The translations under genes were made by a program, and so were the position numbers. 64,000 nucleotides of DNA from Nitrobacter sp. Nb-311A (lineage in GTDB: Bacteria; Pseudomonadota; Alphaproteobacteria; Rhizobiales; Xanthobacteraceae), in the NCBI RefSeq assembly GCF_000152905.1, contig NZ_AAMY01000010.1:1-64000 (forward strand), written 5' to 3'. Positions within the stretch are counted from its first letter, which is position 1; the number at the start of each line of letters is the position of its first letter. Shown one piece after another: positions 1 to 7,435 of this stretch. Below the pieces are notes generated by a model. The model saw only the letters and a program-made list of their open reading frames with translations. It was not told the DNA's origin and searched no databases.

Positions 1-823
1 ACTTATCCAGAAGCCACGCGTTCAACTCGTCCAGGGTTTTGAACCGCAGCCGTGGCGTGAAGAACCGTTCCCGGACCAGCCCGACCTGGTTCTCGACCTG
101 ACCCTTCTCCCAGCCCGACGCCGGCGTGCAGGCGACCGGATCGATCAGATAGTGGCTGCACATCTGCAGGAAGCGGCGATTGTAGCGGCGATCCTTGCCG
201 ACGAAGATCGTCTCTACCGCCGTCTTCATGTTGTCGTAGATGCCGCGGCTGCAGGTACCCTTGAACAGTGCGAACGCCCGGTCGTGGGCGTCGAATACCA
301 TCTCCTGCGTCTCCCGCGGATAGGCCCGCACGAACAGCATGCGGCTGTGGCACAGCCGGACATGAGCGACCTTCACGATCGCCGTCACGCCGTTGAGGAG
401 AACGATCTCATGGCTCCAGTCGAACTGGTAGGCTTCGCCCGCCGCAAAGCTCAACGGAACATAGGCCGCCGCGGTCGATTGCCCGCGCTCCTTGCTCCAA
501 CGCCTGGCGTAACGCCGTACGGCATCGTAGCCGCCGTCATAGCCGCGTCCGCGCAACTCTTCGAAGATCCGGATCAGCGTCAGCTGTTCGCGAGCCGATT
601 TGGCCGCGTTCGCCGCCAGCAGTTCATCAAGCTCCGCCGCCCAACGCCCGAGTTTGGGGCGCGGCTGGATCGAACGCTCATACTCGAACAAGGTCTTGCC
701 CGACCTCAGCACCTTCCGGACCGTGTTCCGCGACACCTTCAGGTCACGGGCGATCTCCTTGATCGTCTTGCCCTTGATGAAGTGTTCGCGCCGTATCCGC
801 GCAATCGTCTCCACGATCAGCAT
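1..823 (-). CDS. istA: IS21-family transposase IstA, 3' end outside window
   Basis: This is the first 274 codons of an IstA transposase, read from an ATG at 823 with no stop before the edge. It opens with a helix-turn-helix (residues about 10-45, including IKEIARDLKVSRNTVRKV), followed by a DDE integrase core. I can see the FDWSHE aspartate, the YDNMK aspartate and the ENQVG glutamate, so the catalytic triad is complete. IstA cuts and joins the IS ends and works with the ATPase IstB, normally encoded just downstream and here outside the window. The reading frame is intact, so the element may still be active. Confidence 0.93.
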   Translation of the reverse strand, partial: MLIVETIARIRREHFIKGKTIKEIARDLKVSRNTVRKVLRSGKTLFEYERSIQPRPKLGRWAAELDELLAANAAKSAREQLTLIRIFEELRGRGYDGGYDAVRRYARRWSKERGQSTAAAYVPLSFAAGEAYQFDWSHEIVLLNGVTAIVKVAHVRLCHSRMLFVRAYPRETQEMVFDAHDRAFALFKGTCSRGIYDNMKTAVETIFVGKDRRYNRRFLQMCSHYLIDPVACTPASGWEKGQVENQVGLVRERFFTPRLRFKTLDELNAWLLDK

Positions 824-934
824 CCCCGACCACCTGCTTCATGACAAAGCAGGCAGCGCAACAGCCAACCTGTAGGGGGTCAATTTTGGACGCCGATCCC
901 CCGGCTTACGGGGTCAATTTTGCATGCCGAATGA
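1..934 (-). mobile_element. IS21-family insertion sequence, left part only
   Basis: The window opens inside an IS21-type element whose istA runs off the left edge. Beyond the istA start the sequence carries two copies of a GGGGTCAATTTT core (near 876 and 911), the short repeats typical of IS21-family ends. Unrelated coding sequence is open from 935, so the tip of the element lies at about 920-934. The exact terminus and target duplication cannot be fixed because the other end and istB are outside the window. Confidence 0.8.
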
Positions 935-1192
935 CAGTCGTATCTTGCGGCCCAGGTCTCGGTGCTGACGGGCAGGGGCTGGTGGTTTCCGCTGTTCTTC
1001 CTGATCCCGGCGGGACTGCATTTCGGGGCCGTGTGCATCTACAGCATGTTGTGGTGCAAGGGCTGCGCCTATCCGCAACCGTGGACCATTGCCGCGCTCC
1101 CGTCGCCGCTGGATCAATGGGAGGGTGCTATCGTCGGTTCGCTGTTCGTTGGGAAGGCGGGCGCGTGGATCATCGGAGGGCTGAGGAAGTGA
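935..1192 (+). pseudogene. 5'-truncated small membrane protein gene at the IS junction
   Basis: The frame is open from just inside the IS end (935) to a stop at 1190-1192 and codes for about 85 residues with a strongly hydrophobic stretch (WWFPLFFLIPAGLHFGAVC), a cysteine pair motif (CKGC) and a small-residue segment near the C terminus (VGKAGAWIIGGL). No convincing start is present; a GTG at 962 could restart translation. The reading frame continues upstream to the IS, so I infer that the insertion removed the N terminus. The stop overlaps the GTG start of the next gene, which suggests an operon. The family is not recognised; a phage or integrated-element membrane protein is likely. Confidence 0.5.
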
Positions 1193-1419
1193 GCGAAGCG
1201 AAGCGGTTCGACGATCTCCCGCCTCGAACGAAGGATTTTCTCTCCAATCTCCGCGACGAGGAGATCGATACCTTGAGCGACGGAATCCGGCTGGTCAATG
1301 CGATCAGGACGGTCGGCACGTTCATGAAGTGGGTTATCGTCGGGCTGATCGGCATCCTGGCCGGCTTCGTCATGGTCGGGGAGTCGATCGCCAAGATCGC
1401 CGCCTGGCTGCGGGGTTGA
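1189..1419 (+). CDS. Small phage-like membrane protein
   Basis: A 76-residue protein with a GTG start that overlaps the preceding stop (GTGA). The N-terminal half is charged and begins with SEAKRFDDLPPRTKDFL, followed by a short helix-like acidic segment. The C-terminal third (about residues 45-68) is one hydrophobic membrane segment. Proteins of this layout occur in tail/lysis regions of alphaproteobacterial prophages and phage-derived clusters, so a holin-like or prophage membrane role is possible. I infer this from layout only; no catalytic motif is visible. Confidence 0.6.
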   Translation: MSEAKRFDDLPPRTKDFLSNLRDEEIDTLSDGIRLVNAIRTVGTFMKWVIVGLIGILAGFVMVGESIAKIAAWLRG

Positions 1420-1572
1420 TCGTCGTGCTGGATCATCGCAGCGAATCCGGCTTGCGCTGAATTGGGACTGCCGACCTTCGATCGGGAATTGGGGGCCGTT
1501 GACCGGCAGTCCCTTGCCGGAAGTGACGCAACCGGCACCTTGATCATATCCGCAAATATCATCGGAGACACC

Positions 1573-1761
1573 ATGCGACCAAACGTCATTCTGGCGGCGC
1601 TGTGCGCTGCCCTGGTGCTGGCCGGCTGCGGTCCGTCCGGCCCGAGCGAGGCTGACATGGCCGGATGTGCCGTGCGCAGCGGAGGTCCGGCGATCTCAGC
1701 TCGAGAGGTTGCTGACTGCGCTCTCGACCGGGTTGAAATCAGGCAAAGGCGAGAGCGCTGA
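1573..1761 (+). CDS. Small predicted lipoprotein
   Basis: A 62-residue protein starting at an ATG preceded by GGAGA. It has a short positively charged N terminus, a hydrophobic core and a clear lipobox (LVLAGC), which would leave a lipid-anchored cysteine at about residue 18 followed by GPSGPS. The mature part is only about 45 residues and holds two further cysteines. It follows two small membrane-protein genes and is itself followed by a strong terminator. An outer spanin-like role in a degraded phage lysis cassette is one possibility, but the sequence does not prove it. Confidence 0.6.
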   Translation: MRPNVILAALCAALVLAGCGPSGPSEADMAGCAVRSGGPAISAREVADCALDRVEIRQRRER

Positions 1762-1771
1762 GATTACCCAA

Positions 1772-1805
1772 AAAGGCCCGCTGCTTGGAGGCACAGCGGG
1801 CCTTT
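1772..1805 (+). terminator. Intrinsic terminator after the lipoprotein gene
   Basis: Perfect 12-bp inverted repeat AAAGGCCCGCTG / CAGCGGGCCTTT separated by about ten bases, ten bases after the lipoprotein stop. The A-rich left and T-rich right flanks let it act in either direction. Confidence 0.8.
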
Positions 1806-1929
1806 CGGGAACGGGATCGGATCTGCCGGGCAATCAACCGTTCCGGCCATATAATGCAGTCAAGGGGATGTGGTTTCAAAGAAAGCCCGCGGGGATATGG
1901 CGGGACAGGTCTGGCCCGCGCTCACAGAA

Positions 1930-1954
1930 AAAGGCCCGGTCAATCCGGGCCTTT
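1930..1954 (-). terminator. Intrinsic terminator of the Gly/Tyr-rich protein gene
   Basis: A 10-bp inverted repeat AAAGGCCCGG / CCGGGCCTTT with a 5-base loop lies six bases beyond the stop of the leftward gene at 1960. Read leftward the stem is followed by a T-rich tract. Confidence 0.75.
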
Positions 1955-1959
1955 GACGT

Positions 1960-2259
1960 TTACCAGTACCCATAAGGGCCGAAGTACGGTCTGTAGTATG
2001 GTCGGTAGTACGGGCGATAATATCGCGGTCCATAGTACACCGGGCGCGGGCCATAATACCCATAAGGCCCGCCATAATAACCGGGACCGTAGTAGGGCGA
2101 CCCCGCGGCCGCTGCAAACGCTAAAGCACCGGCAGCCAAACCTAAGCCGATGCCTGGACCGCCCCACCCTCTATGACCACGCCAGTGGGCCTCGGTAGGT
2201 GCGATTGAGGCAGCCATAATGGCGCCGACCGCCACGGCCGCAAGAATGAGTCTACGCAT
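1960..2259 (-). CDS. Secreted Gly/Tyr/Pro-rich small protein
   Basis: A 99-residue protein. The start at MRRLILAAV gives a clean signal peptide with probable cleavage after the PTEA motif; upstream in-frame codons exist but would bury it. The mature part begins HWRGHRGWGGPG, has a short hydrophobic glycine/alanine stretch, and ends in a run of YYGP and YRPY repeats rich in tyrosine. Small exported proteins of this kind are common in Bradyrhizobiaceae and their function is unknown. It sits alone between two terminators and the IS3 element. Low sequence complexity makes homology claims unsafe. Confidence 0.7.
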   Translation of the reverse strand: MRRLILAAVAVGAIMAASIAPTEAHWRGHRGWGGPGIGLGLAAGALAFAAAAGSPYYGPGYYGGPYGYYGPRPVYYGPRYYRPYYRPYYRPYFGPYGYW

Positions 2260-2404
2260 TGAAACATCCTCCAGTTCTACTGACGGGCTATTAACCCCCG
2301 CCCCCAAGGGGGACTTGAGTCTCGTCCGGTTCCGGGGGTCAATTCATGCAATTGCCGGGTGGTTCTGAACCGCCCCGGGTTTGCCGGAGGCCGTTTGGTT
2401 TAAG

Positions 2405-3310
2405 TTATGCCGCCATGGCCGATTGTTCCAGCATGGCGTAGTAGCGTTGCTCGGCTTCGGCGGGCGGGATGTTTCCGATGGGCTCCAAGAGCCGTCGGTT
2501 GTTGAACCAATCGACCCATTCCAGCGTTGCGAACTCGACGGCCTCGAAGCTACGCCACGGTCCGCGTCGGTGGATCACCTCAGCTTTGTAGAGGCCGTTG
2601 ATGGTTTCGGCGAGAGCATTATCGTAGGAATCGCCGACACTGCCGACAGACGGCTCGATGCCAGCTTCAGCCAGGCGCTCGGTGTACTTGATGGATACGT
2701 ACTGACTTCCTCTGTCGCTGTGGTGTACGAGCCCGCCGCGATGGACCGGCCGTCGATCGTGCAGGGCTTGCTCCAGCGCATCGAGCACGAAGCCGGCGTG
2801 CGCCGAACGTGATGCCCGCCAGCCGACGATCCTGCGGGCATAGGCGTCGATGACGAAGGCGACATAGATGAAGCCGGTCCAGGTGGCAACATAGGTGAAG
2901 TCGGAGAGCCAAAGCGCATTCGGCCTCGACGCCTTGAACTGGCGGTTGACGTGATCCAGCGGGCATGGCGCCGCCTTGTCGCCGATCGTGGTCCTGACCG
3001 ACTTGCCGCGGATAACACCGTGCAAGCCCATGGTCCGCATCAATCGTGACACCGTACAACGGGCGATATCGAAGCCTTCGCGCTTGAGTTGCCGCCAGAT
3101 CTTGCGCACGCCATAGACGCGGAAGTTCTCATCGAAGACGCGCCGGACCTCGATCTTCAGGATGACATCCTGCCTGGCGCGCGCCGACAGCTTGGCGGGA
3201 TCACGCCGTTTGGCGACATGGGCATGATAGGTCGAGGGGGCGATCGACAGAACCTTGCAGATCGGCTCGACCCCATGCGCCGCGCGATGATCGTCGATGA
3301 AGGCGATCAT
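2405..3310 (-). CDS. IS3-family transposase OrfB, DDE integrase domain
   Basis: A 301-residue integrase-type subunit. The N-terminal region (about 1-110) has the HTH_21-like segment including [14 protein letters not shown]. The rve core follows, with the first catalytic aspartate in WLSDFTYV, the second in HHSDRGSQY and the glutamate in [14 protein letters not shown]. The C terminus has the [16 protein letters not shown] motif usual in this family. Its ATG overlaps the orfA stop by four bases; IS3 elements commonly make a fused OrfAB by -1 frameshifting, but I could not point to a clear slippery run here. Full length for the family. Confidence 0.93.
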   Translation of the reverse strand: MIAFIDDHRAAHGVEPICKVLSIAPSTYHAHVAKRRDPAKLSARARQDVILKIEVRRVFDENFRVYGVRKIWRQLKREGFDIARCTVSRLMRTMGLHGVIRGKSVRTTIGDKAAPCPLDHVNRQFKASRPNALWLSDFTYVATWTGFIYVAFVIDAYARRIVGWRASRSAHAGFVLDALEQALHDRRPVHRGGLVHHSDRGSQYVSIKYTERLAEAGIEPSVGSVGDSYDNALAETINGLYKAEVIHRRGPWRSFEAVEFATLEWVDWFNNRRLLEPIGNIPPAEAEQRYYAMLEQSAMAA

Positions 3311-3636
3311 GGCTTGGACCGGCGGTCGAGCTCCGCCGTCGCAAAATAAGCGCTTGCCTTGCGCAGAATCTCATTGGCTTGCCGAAGCTCGCGGTTCTCA
3401 CGCTCAAGCGCCTTCAGCTTCTCCGCCACGTCCGTTGGGACGCCTGCTCGCTTGCCGCTGTCGATCTCCGCCTTCTTCACCCATTCCAGCAGGGTATGGC
3501 CGGAACAGCCAATCTTGGGGGCTATCGCCTCAATCGCAGCCCAGCGGGACGGATACTCGCTGCCGTGATCCAAAACCATTCGAACCGCTCGGGCCCGAAC
3601 CTCCGGTGAAAACTTGTTCGTCGTCTTGCTTGTCAT
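3307..3636 (-). CDS. IS3-family transposase OrfA, DNA-binding subunit
   Basis: A 109-residue protein with a helix-turn-helix in the first 60 residues ([16 protein letters not shown], then [16 protein letters not shown]) and a leucine-zipper-like coiled coil at about 68-92 ([19 protein letters not shown]). These are the hallmarks of IS3 OrfA, which recognises the IS ends and dimerises with OrfB. It is the promoter-proximal gene of the element. Confidence 0.92.
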   Translation of the reverse strand: MTSKTTNKFSPEVRARAVRMVLDHGSEYPSRWAAIEAIAPKIGCSGHTLLEWVKKAEIDSGKRAGVPTDVAEKLKALERENRELRQANEILRKASAYFATAELDRRSKP

Positions 3637-3689
3637 GGCTCCATCCTCTCAGGAGTTGGAGCCTCCGGCAAACCCGGGGCGGTTCATTC

Positions 3690-4005
3690 CGAAAAAAGCG
3701 CCGCGAGATCGAGTTCACGATGAAGCGGCTGCGCAGTGCCGATTGAGCGCTGCGTTACCCGAGGCCCCAACCAGTAGTTAAGGCCTGGTTAAGTTGCACT
3801 TGAAATTGTGATTTGGAGTTCCCATTTCGGAACGATATTCGGCTTTATGGGCCGGATATGCAGCGGCCCGGAGGTGGTGAGACACCGTCCGGGCCAAAAC
3901 CCACCTTGCAGCGGGGTTGTGATCACATGCAGTTTAAATGGGAGTTTGCCCCCACCTGTCAAGTGGTCACTTGGTCCTGCTGCATACGTCGAAAGTACGT
4001 AGCGA
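3690..4005. other. Gene-free stretch before the antirepressor
   Basis: About 315 bases with no convincing gene. It holds an 8-bp hairpin (GGCCCGGA / TCCGGGCC, 3865-3895), a 10-bp palindrome TGTGATCACA (3918-3927) and the inverted repeat described at 3960. This is a plausible promoter and operator region of the antirepressor gene or of a lost divergent repressor gene. Confidence 0.4.
3960..3973. promoter_or_regulatory. Operator-like inverted repeat before the antirepressor gene
   Basis: CAAGTG-GT-CACTTG is a perfect 6-bp inverted repeat with a 2-base spacer, 32 bases upstream of the antirepressor ATG. The size and position suit a phage-type repressor operator; no repressor gene remains nearby, so this is inference. 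Confidence 0.3.
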
Positions 4006-4802
4006 ATGCAGTACGCGCTTAAGGTCTTTGAATATGAGCAACAAGAGAAGTTTCGGGTCATCGACCGTGACGGTGAACCCTGGTTCGTTCTGAACGAGGT
4101 TTGTAAGCAGCTAGGTATTGCGAATGTCTCCGATGCCGCACGCCGACTAGATGGCGACGAAAAGGACGACATCGATATTGTCGATGTCGCTGGACGAAAG
4201 CAAAAGTTCATCGTATCAACGAGTCAGGCCTTTATTCCGTGATCCTCACGTCGCGGAAGCCGGAGGCCAAGCGCTTCAAGAAGTGGATTACCTCAGAAGT
4301 CCTGCCGTCGATCCGCAAAACGGGTGGTTATGGCGGTAAGGTCCCGGCCTTTATTCGGCGTTACAACGACAATTGGAACCGGGTTACAGACGGGTATTTT
4401 TCCGTAATCGGAGAACTCGCGATCAGGCTGTGGGGACGTCTAGAAATGGCCGGCCACACCATGGCAGACCGGGCACCGGACGGGAAACAGCTCCGACCGG
4501 ACAATAGTGTGGGTCGGTTGTTCGCTGATTGGCTCAAAAAGAACCATCCAACGCTGGTTGGCAATATCTCGTATTACATCCACAAGACACCGGAGTGGGA
4601 AGGGGAGGCGCGCCAATATCCGCGATCCATGTTGCCGCTATATCTCGATTTTGTGGACAAGGTTTGGATTCCGGCACATGCGGAACGCTACTTTAGCGAA
4701 CGCGATCCTGCCGCGCTGCCGTACCTGCCGGCGCTACTGCCGCCTACACCATCGATGCCGACTATTCCAAGACCATCGCGGCGGTTCAAGAAAGCAAGCT
4801 GA
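4006..4802 (+). pseudogene. BRO-family prophage antirepressor, frameshifted
   Basis: Two overlapping frames together make one BRO-N antirepressor. The first (4006-4242) carries the start of the BRO-N domain (FRVIDRDGEPWFVLNEVCKQLGI, read with a break after residue 20). The second (usable to the stop at 4802) continues with NESGLYSVILTSRKPEAK and RFKKWITSEVLPSIRKTGGY, then a C-terminal domain of about 165 residues. The BRO-N motif NESGLYS is read only after a frame change at about 4211-4219, where one base has been lost or two gained. Antirepressors inactivate phage repressors or act as late regulators. With the shift the full protein cannot be made, so I call it a pseudogene of a prophage remnant. 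A terminator follows directly. Confidence 0.8.
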
Positions 4803-4812
4803 TCAAAACTCA

Positions 4813-4832
4813 AACCCCGCTCCGGCGGGGTT
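4813..4832. terminator. Bidirectional intrinsic terminator
   Basis: AACCCCGC / GCGGGGTT with a 4-base loop, T-rich on the right and A-rich on the left. It lies ten bases after the antirepressor stop and just beyond the stop of the leftward four-gene operon, so it can serve both. Confidence 0.8.
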
Positions 4833-4834
4833 TT

Positions 4835-4993
4835 CTATTTACGGCGGGCCGGCAGCGTCGTCTCCACGATTGCCAGGATCATTTCTAAGTCGCGCTTCAT
4901 GACGGCCGCATCGTCGCTCTCTAAGGCGACGCGGGCTAGCGTCCGGATATCGACCAAGGCTTCCTCTGGACCGAGGGGCGGTTGGTCACTCAT
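4835..4993 (-). CDS. Hypothetical 52-residue protein, last gene of a four-gene operon
   Basis: An ATG at 4993 opens a 52-residue frame beginning MSDQPPLGPEEALVDIRTL and ending in a basic PARRK tail. The composition suggests two amphipathic helices with several acidic residues (ESDDAAV) and no membrane segment. It starts 17 bases after the stop of the gene upstream on the same strand and ends at the bidirectional terminator, so it is the distal member of a compact operon. No family is recognised. Confidence 0.6.
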   Translation of the reverse strand: MSDQPPLGPEEALVDIRTLARVALESDDAAVMKRDLEMILAIVETTLPARRK

Positions 4994-5010
4994 CAAATCC
5001 CCCTGTGCCA

Positions 5011-5310
5011 TCAACTCTCTGGCGGTTTAGGCTCGTCTGGTGTTTGTCCCAAAAGCTTTGCGATCTCGGTGATGCTCTCGGCAGGGTTATCATCTTTGCC
5101 GAGTAGCCCGAGAAGCCGCTTGTCGCGTTCTTCATCCAAGATGGCGTTCGTCGCAATGACTGCTTCGAGGTCGGCGGCAAGCTTTTGATAGGTCGCCGCA
5201 AGCATCTCGAAGACTTCGCGCTTCTTGTCGTTGAGAGCGGTCTGGCTGATCGTGACGCAATGCTCGGAATCGGCGCGAAGCTTGTCCAGATAAAGCTTCA
5301 GATCCTTCAT
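5011..5310 (-). CDS. Hypothetical helical protein, third gene of a small operon
   Basis: A 99-residue soluble protein that looks wholly helical: KDLKLYLDKLRADSEHC, then a long segment KREVFEMLAATYQKLAADLE with heptad-like spacing. The C terminus is proline/glutamate rich (PDEPKPPES). There is no catalytic signature. It starts 22 bases after the stop of the upstream gene and is followed after 17 bases by the next. Similar short proteins are scattered through Bradyrhizobiaceae accessory regions with no assigned role. Confidence 0.65.
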   Translation of the reverse strand: MKDLKLYLDKLRADSEHCVTISQTALNDKKREVFEMLAATYQKLAADLEAVIATNAILDEERDKRLLGLLGKDDNPAESITEIAKLLGQTPDEPKPPES

Positions 5311-5332
5311 GGCTCCCGTTTTCCTGTCGCGG

Positions 5333-5707
5333 TTAAGAGTGTACGGAACTTACCCCGCTTCGTGCGCGCTTGAAAGTTCCCTTGCGCGGCAGCTTCACCG
5401 ATTTCTCGCCAACTTCCGCTTTCGCCTCTTTGGCTCTTCCTGCCGTCCGGGTTGGCGATCGGCGGCGGGGCTTCTCTCCGAATAATACGGCCTTTGCGAA
5501 GCACACCCGCGCCATGAAGACGAACGGCCCGCCGTGCTCCGCTGCCTCCTGCAGCACCCTCGCGGCAAGCTGCCAGGGCTCGGTGTTTCCGACCTTTCGC
5601 GGCAGGCTGACCGCGTATTCCGCGGCCTCGCCGATGGTGCGGATGATCCGGCCGTCCGGCATCGTGATCGGATCCTGGAAGCGGCGGAACCAGCTTACTT
5701 TAGCCAC
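5333..5707 (-). CDS. Hypothetical protein, second gene of a small operon
   Basis: I place the start at a GTG (5707) that overlaps the end of the preceding gene by 13 bases, giving 124 residues that begin VAKVSWFRRFQDPITMP. A longer frame exists but lies wholly inside the upstream gene. The first 90 residues look folded (DGRIIRTIGEAAEYAVSLP and a later helical segment); the last 35 are very basic (RRRSPTRTAGRAKEAK), suggesting nucleic-acid contact. The DGR...T..EAAEY pattern matches short proteins frequent in rhizobial accessory DNA. Function unknown. Confidence 0.65.
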   Translation of the reverse strand: MAKVSWFRRFQDPITMPDGRIIRTIGEAAEYAVSLPRKVGNTEPWQLAARVLQEAAEHGGPFVFMARVCFAKAVLFGEKPRRRSPTRTAGRAKEAKAEVGEKSVKLPRKGTFKRARSGVSSVHS

Positions 5708-6015
5708 GAGGCGTTTGCCTTCACGAGGTCTTCGGTTTGATGCCAGCGGGCGATCTGCTCTCGCGTCAGCGACGCATAGAACTTCTCCCACGCGGCCCTG
5801 AACCTGTTCTTGGCGGTCTCCAGGCTGTCAGCCGTGCCGTTGCACCATGGCGGGATCGGCAAAGGCGGGTTGACGTGCCACTCCCACATTTCGCCGCGCC
5901 CGGATCGTTCGCTGGCTAGTCTGATCCGTCCGACGCTACGAGCGTCATGAATGACGCAATAGTCGTCTTTCAGCTTGTCGCCAGCGATAACTGTGGGGTG
6001 GAGCAGGAGGTCCAT
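5695..6015 (-). CDS. Hypothetical protein, first gene of a small operon
   Basis: A 106-residue soluble protein starting at ATG 6015. The middle holds a tryptophan- and proline-rich segment (MWEWHVNPPLPIPPW) followed by a helical part (SLETAKNRFRAAWEKFYASL). The start of the segment, DYCVIHDARSVGRIRL, looks like a small beta-sheet domain. Comparable proteins occur in many Bradyrhizobium and Nitrobacter accessory clusters. It leads the four-gene leftward operon; no promoter is obvious in the 200 bases separating it from the divergent dmeR. Confidence 0.65.
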   Translation of the reverse strand: MDLLLHPTVIAGDKLKDDYCVIHDARSVGRIRLASERSGRGEMWEWHVNPPLPIPPWCNGTADSLETAKNRFRAAWEKFYASLTREQIARWHQTEDLVKANASWLK

Positions 6016-6207
6016 AGCCCGAATCTAGGAGGGCCAGCGCGGAATCCTAGTGCCCTCAGGCATCTGAGGTACCGCTCAGGCCACCCGGAATGCAAACTCC
6101 AGACCGGGGGGGGAGATTGACGGAAACCCTCCCTCGCTTCGAACCCTCGATAGGGCTTACAACCCTTTAGCAAACGGCTCTGAGGGACTTTCCAGCGCAC
6201 CGTTTAT

Positions 6208-6227
6208 GGTATAGGGGAGTACCCTAT
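6208..6227 (+). promoter_or_regulatory. Probable DmeR operator over the dmeR start codon
   Basis: A nested palindrome overlaps the dmeR ATG (6226): ATAGGG (6211-6216) is mirrored by CCCTAT (6222-6227), and GGTA (6209) by TACC (6220). A G-tract flanked by TA-rich arms is the site type bound by RcnR/DmeR-like repressors, so metal-free DmeR probably represses its own operon from here. Binding is inferred, not shown. Confidence 0.65.
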
Positions 6228-6501
6228 GGCGCACATCAAGTCCAGCAAGGATAAGCTCCTCGGTCGCGTCCGCCGCATTTCTGGACAGCTCGCCGCGATC
6301 GAAAAAGCAATCGATGGCGAGGCTGGCTGCTCGGCAATCCTGCACCAGGTCGCGGGTGTGCGAGGCGCGGTGAACGGACTCATGGACGGACTGATCGAGG
6401 ACCATATCCGAGAGCACGTCGCCCGCCCTGACCTGTCGGATGAAGCGCGCTCCTCCGGAGCCGAGGAGCTGATAGAGGCATTGCGGTTTTACGCGAAGTA
6501 G
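6226..6501 (+). CDS. dmeR: Co/Ni-responsive repressor, RcnR/CsoR family
   Basis: A 91-residue all-helical repressor of the DUF156 (CsoR/RcnR/FrmR) family. His3, Cys35, His60 and His64 are all present, which is the four-ligand set of Ni/Co-sensing RcnR; FrmR-type formaldehyde sensors have a different residue at position 64. The protein binds its operator when metal-free and lets go on Co(II) or Ni(II). It lies 13 bases upstream of a DmeF-type exporter, matching the dmeRF operon known from Rhizobium and Agrobacterium. The palindrome over its start codon supports autoregulation. Confidence 0.9.
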   Translation: MAHIKSSKDKLLGRVRRISGQLAAIEKAIDGEAGCSAILHQVAGVRGAVNGLMDGLIEDHIREHVARPDLSDEARSSGAEELIEALRFYAK

Positions 6502-6514
6502 GGACCCGAGGATA

Positions 6515-7435
6515 TTGAGCGCCCATTCGAAGATCGACGCCTTGAGCCACGAGCATGTGTTCTTGGGTGTCCAGCATGACGAGAATGCGCGCCGCACCCT
6601 TTGGGTGGTGGCGCTGACCGCCGTGATGATGGTCGGCGAGATCATTGCCGGCAGCATTTTCAACTCGATGGCGCTACTTGCGGATGGCTTCCACATGGCT
6701 ACCCATGCAGGAGCGCTCGGCGTAGCTGCTGTCGCCTATGCCTTCGCGCGCCGCCACGCTCATAACCGCCGCTTCTCCTTCGGCACGGGGAAGGTCGGAG
6801 ACCTTGCCGGCTTCGCCTCGGCACTTGTGCTTGCGCTAATTGCGCTCGGCATCGGAGTGGAGTCGGTTGGCCGGCTTTTTGATCCTCGACCGGTCGCGTT
6901 CGGCGAGGCGACGCTAGTTGCTGTCGTCGGCCTTGCAGTCAACGTCGCTAGCGCTTTCTTACTTTCGGGTGGACAAGGGCACCACGGGCACGGTCACCAC
7001 CATCACGACCATGAACGTCAGGCGCGCCACCACGATAACAACCTGCGCTCCGCTTTCGTCCACGTTATGGCCGATGCGCTGACCTCGGTTCTAGCAATCG
7101 TTGCCCTGTTAGCCGGTCGCTATCTCGAATGGGTCTGGCTCGACTCAGCCATGGGAATCGTTGGTGCGATCGTGATCGCGGTCTGGTCATGGGGACTTCT
7201 GCGCGACACCGCAGCCGTACTCCTCGACACTTCCGACCCGCACATCGAGGCTGAAGTTCGCGAAGAGGTCGAACGCGAGGGCGACGCTCGAATCACCGAC
7301 CTACATGTCTGGCGGGTCGGGCCAGGCGCTCACGCGGCGATTGTTAGCGTGACGGGAGTTGTCGACGGCGAAACGGTTCGACGTCGTCTGCGGCCCGTGC
7401 ACGAGCTTGTTCACCTTACGATCGAGACGCGTTAG
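6515..7435 (+). CDS. dmeF: Cation diffusion facilitator, cobalt/nickel exporter DmeF
   Basis: A 306-residue CDF-family inner-membrane antiporter that expels Co2+ and Ni2+. Five to six hydrophobic segments lie between residues 25 and 230. The transport site combines LLADGFHMATHAG in TM2, the His-His variant characteristic of DmeF, with HVMADALTS in the later TM. A histidine-rich loop (about 153-178, GHHGHGHHHHDHERQ) lies between the two halves. The cytoplasmic C-terminal domain (about 240-306) has the DLHVW motif. The start is a TTG preceded by a GAGG-like site; it follows dmeR by 13 bases, so the two are cotranscribed. Confidence 0.9.
   Translation: MSAHSKIDALSHEHVFLGVQHDENARRTLWVVALTAVMMVGEIIAGSIFNSMALLADGFHMATHAGALGVAAVAYAFARRHAHNRRFSFGTGKVGDLAGFASALVLALIALGIGVESVGRLFDPRPVAFGEATLVAVVGLAVNVASAFLLSGGQGHHGHGHHHHDHERQARHHDNNLRSAFVHVMADALTSVLAIVALLAGRYLEWVWLDSAMGIVGAIVIAVWSWGLLRDTAAVLLDTSDPHIEAEVREEVEREGDARITDLHVWRVGPGAHAAIVSVTGVVDGETVRRRLRPVHELVHLTIETR

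Larger units (their letters stand above)
2366..3686 (-). mobile_element. Complete IS3-family insertion sequence, 1321 bp
   Basis: The element is bounded by perfect 26-bp inverted repeats (2366-2391 and 3661-3686; outer end TGAACCGCCCCGGGTTTG). It contains orfA and orfB in the usual order with a 4-bp overlap. The trinucleotide TTC lies immediately outside both ends (2363-2365 and 3687-3689), consistent with a 3-bp target duplication as made by many IS3-family members. All parts appear intact, which suggests recent insertion. Confidence 0.92.

Noticed and set aside
2330-2360. GGGGTCAATT next to the IS3 element, resembling the IS21-type end near 911
   Set aside because: The shared part is only about ten bases; too short to claim a second IS21 remnant.
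3687-3746. A short basic coding tail ([16 protein letters not shown]) after the IS3 element
   Set aside because: May be the end of a gene broken by the IS, but too short to name.
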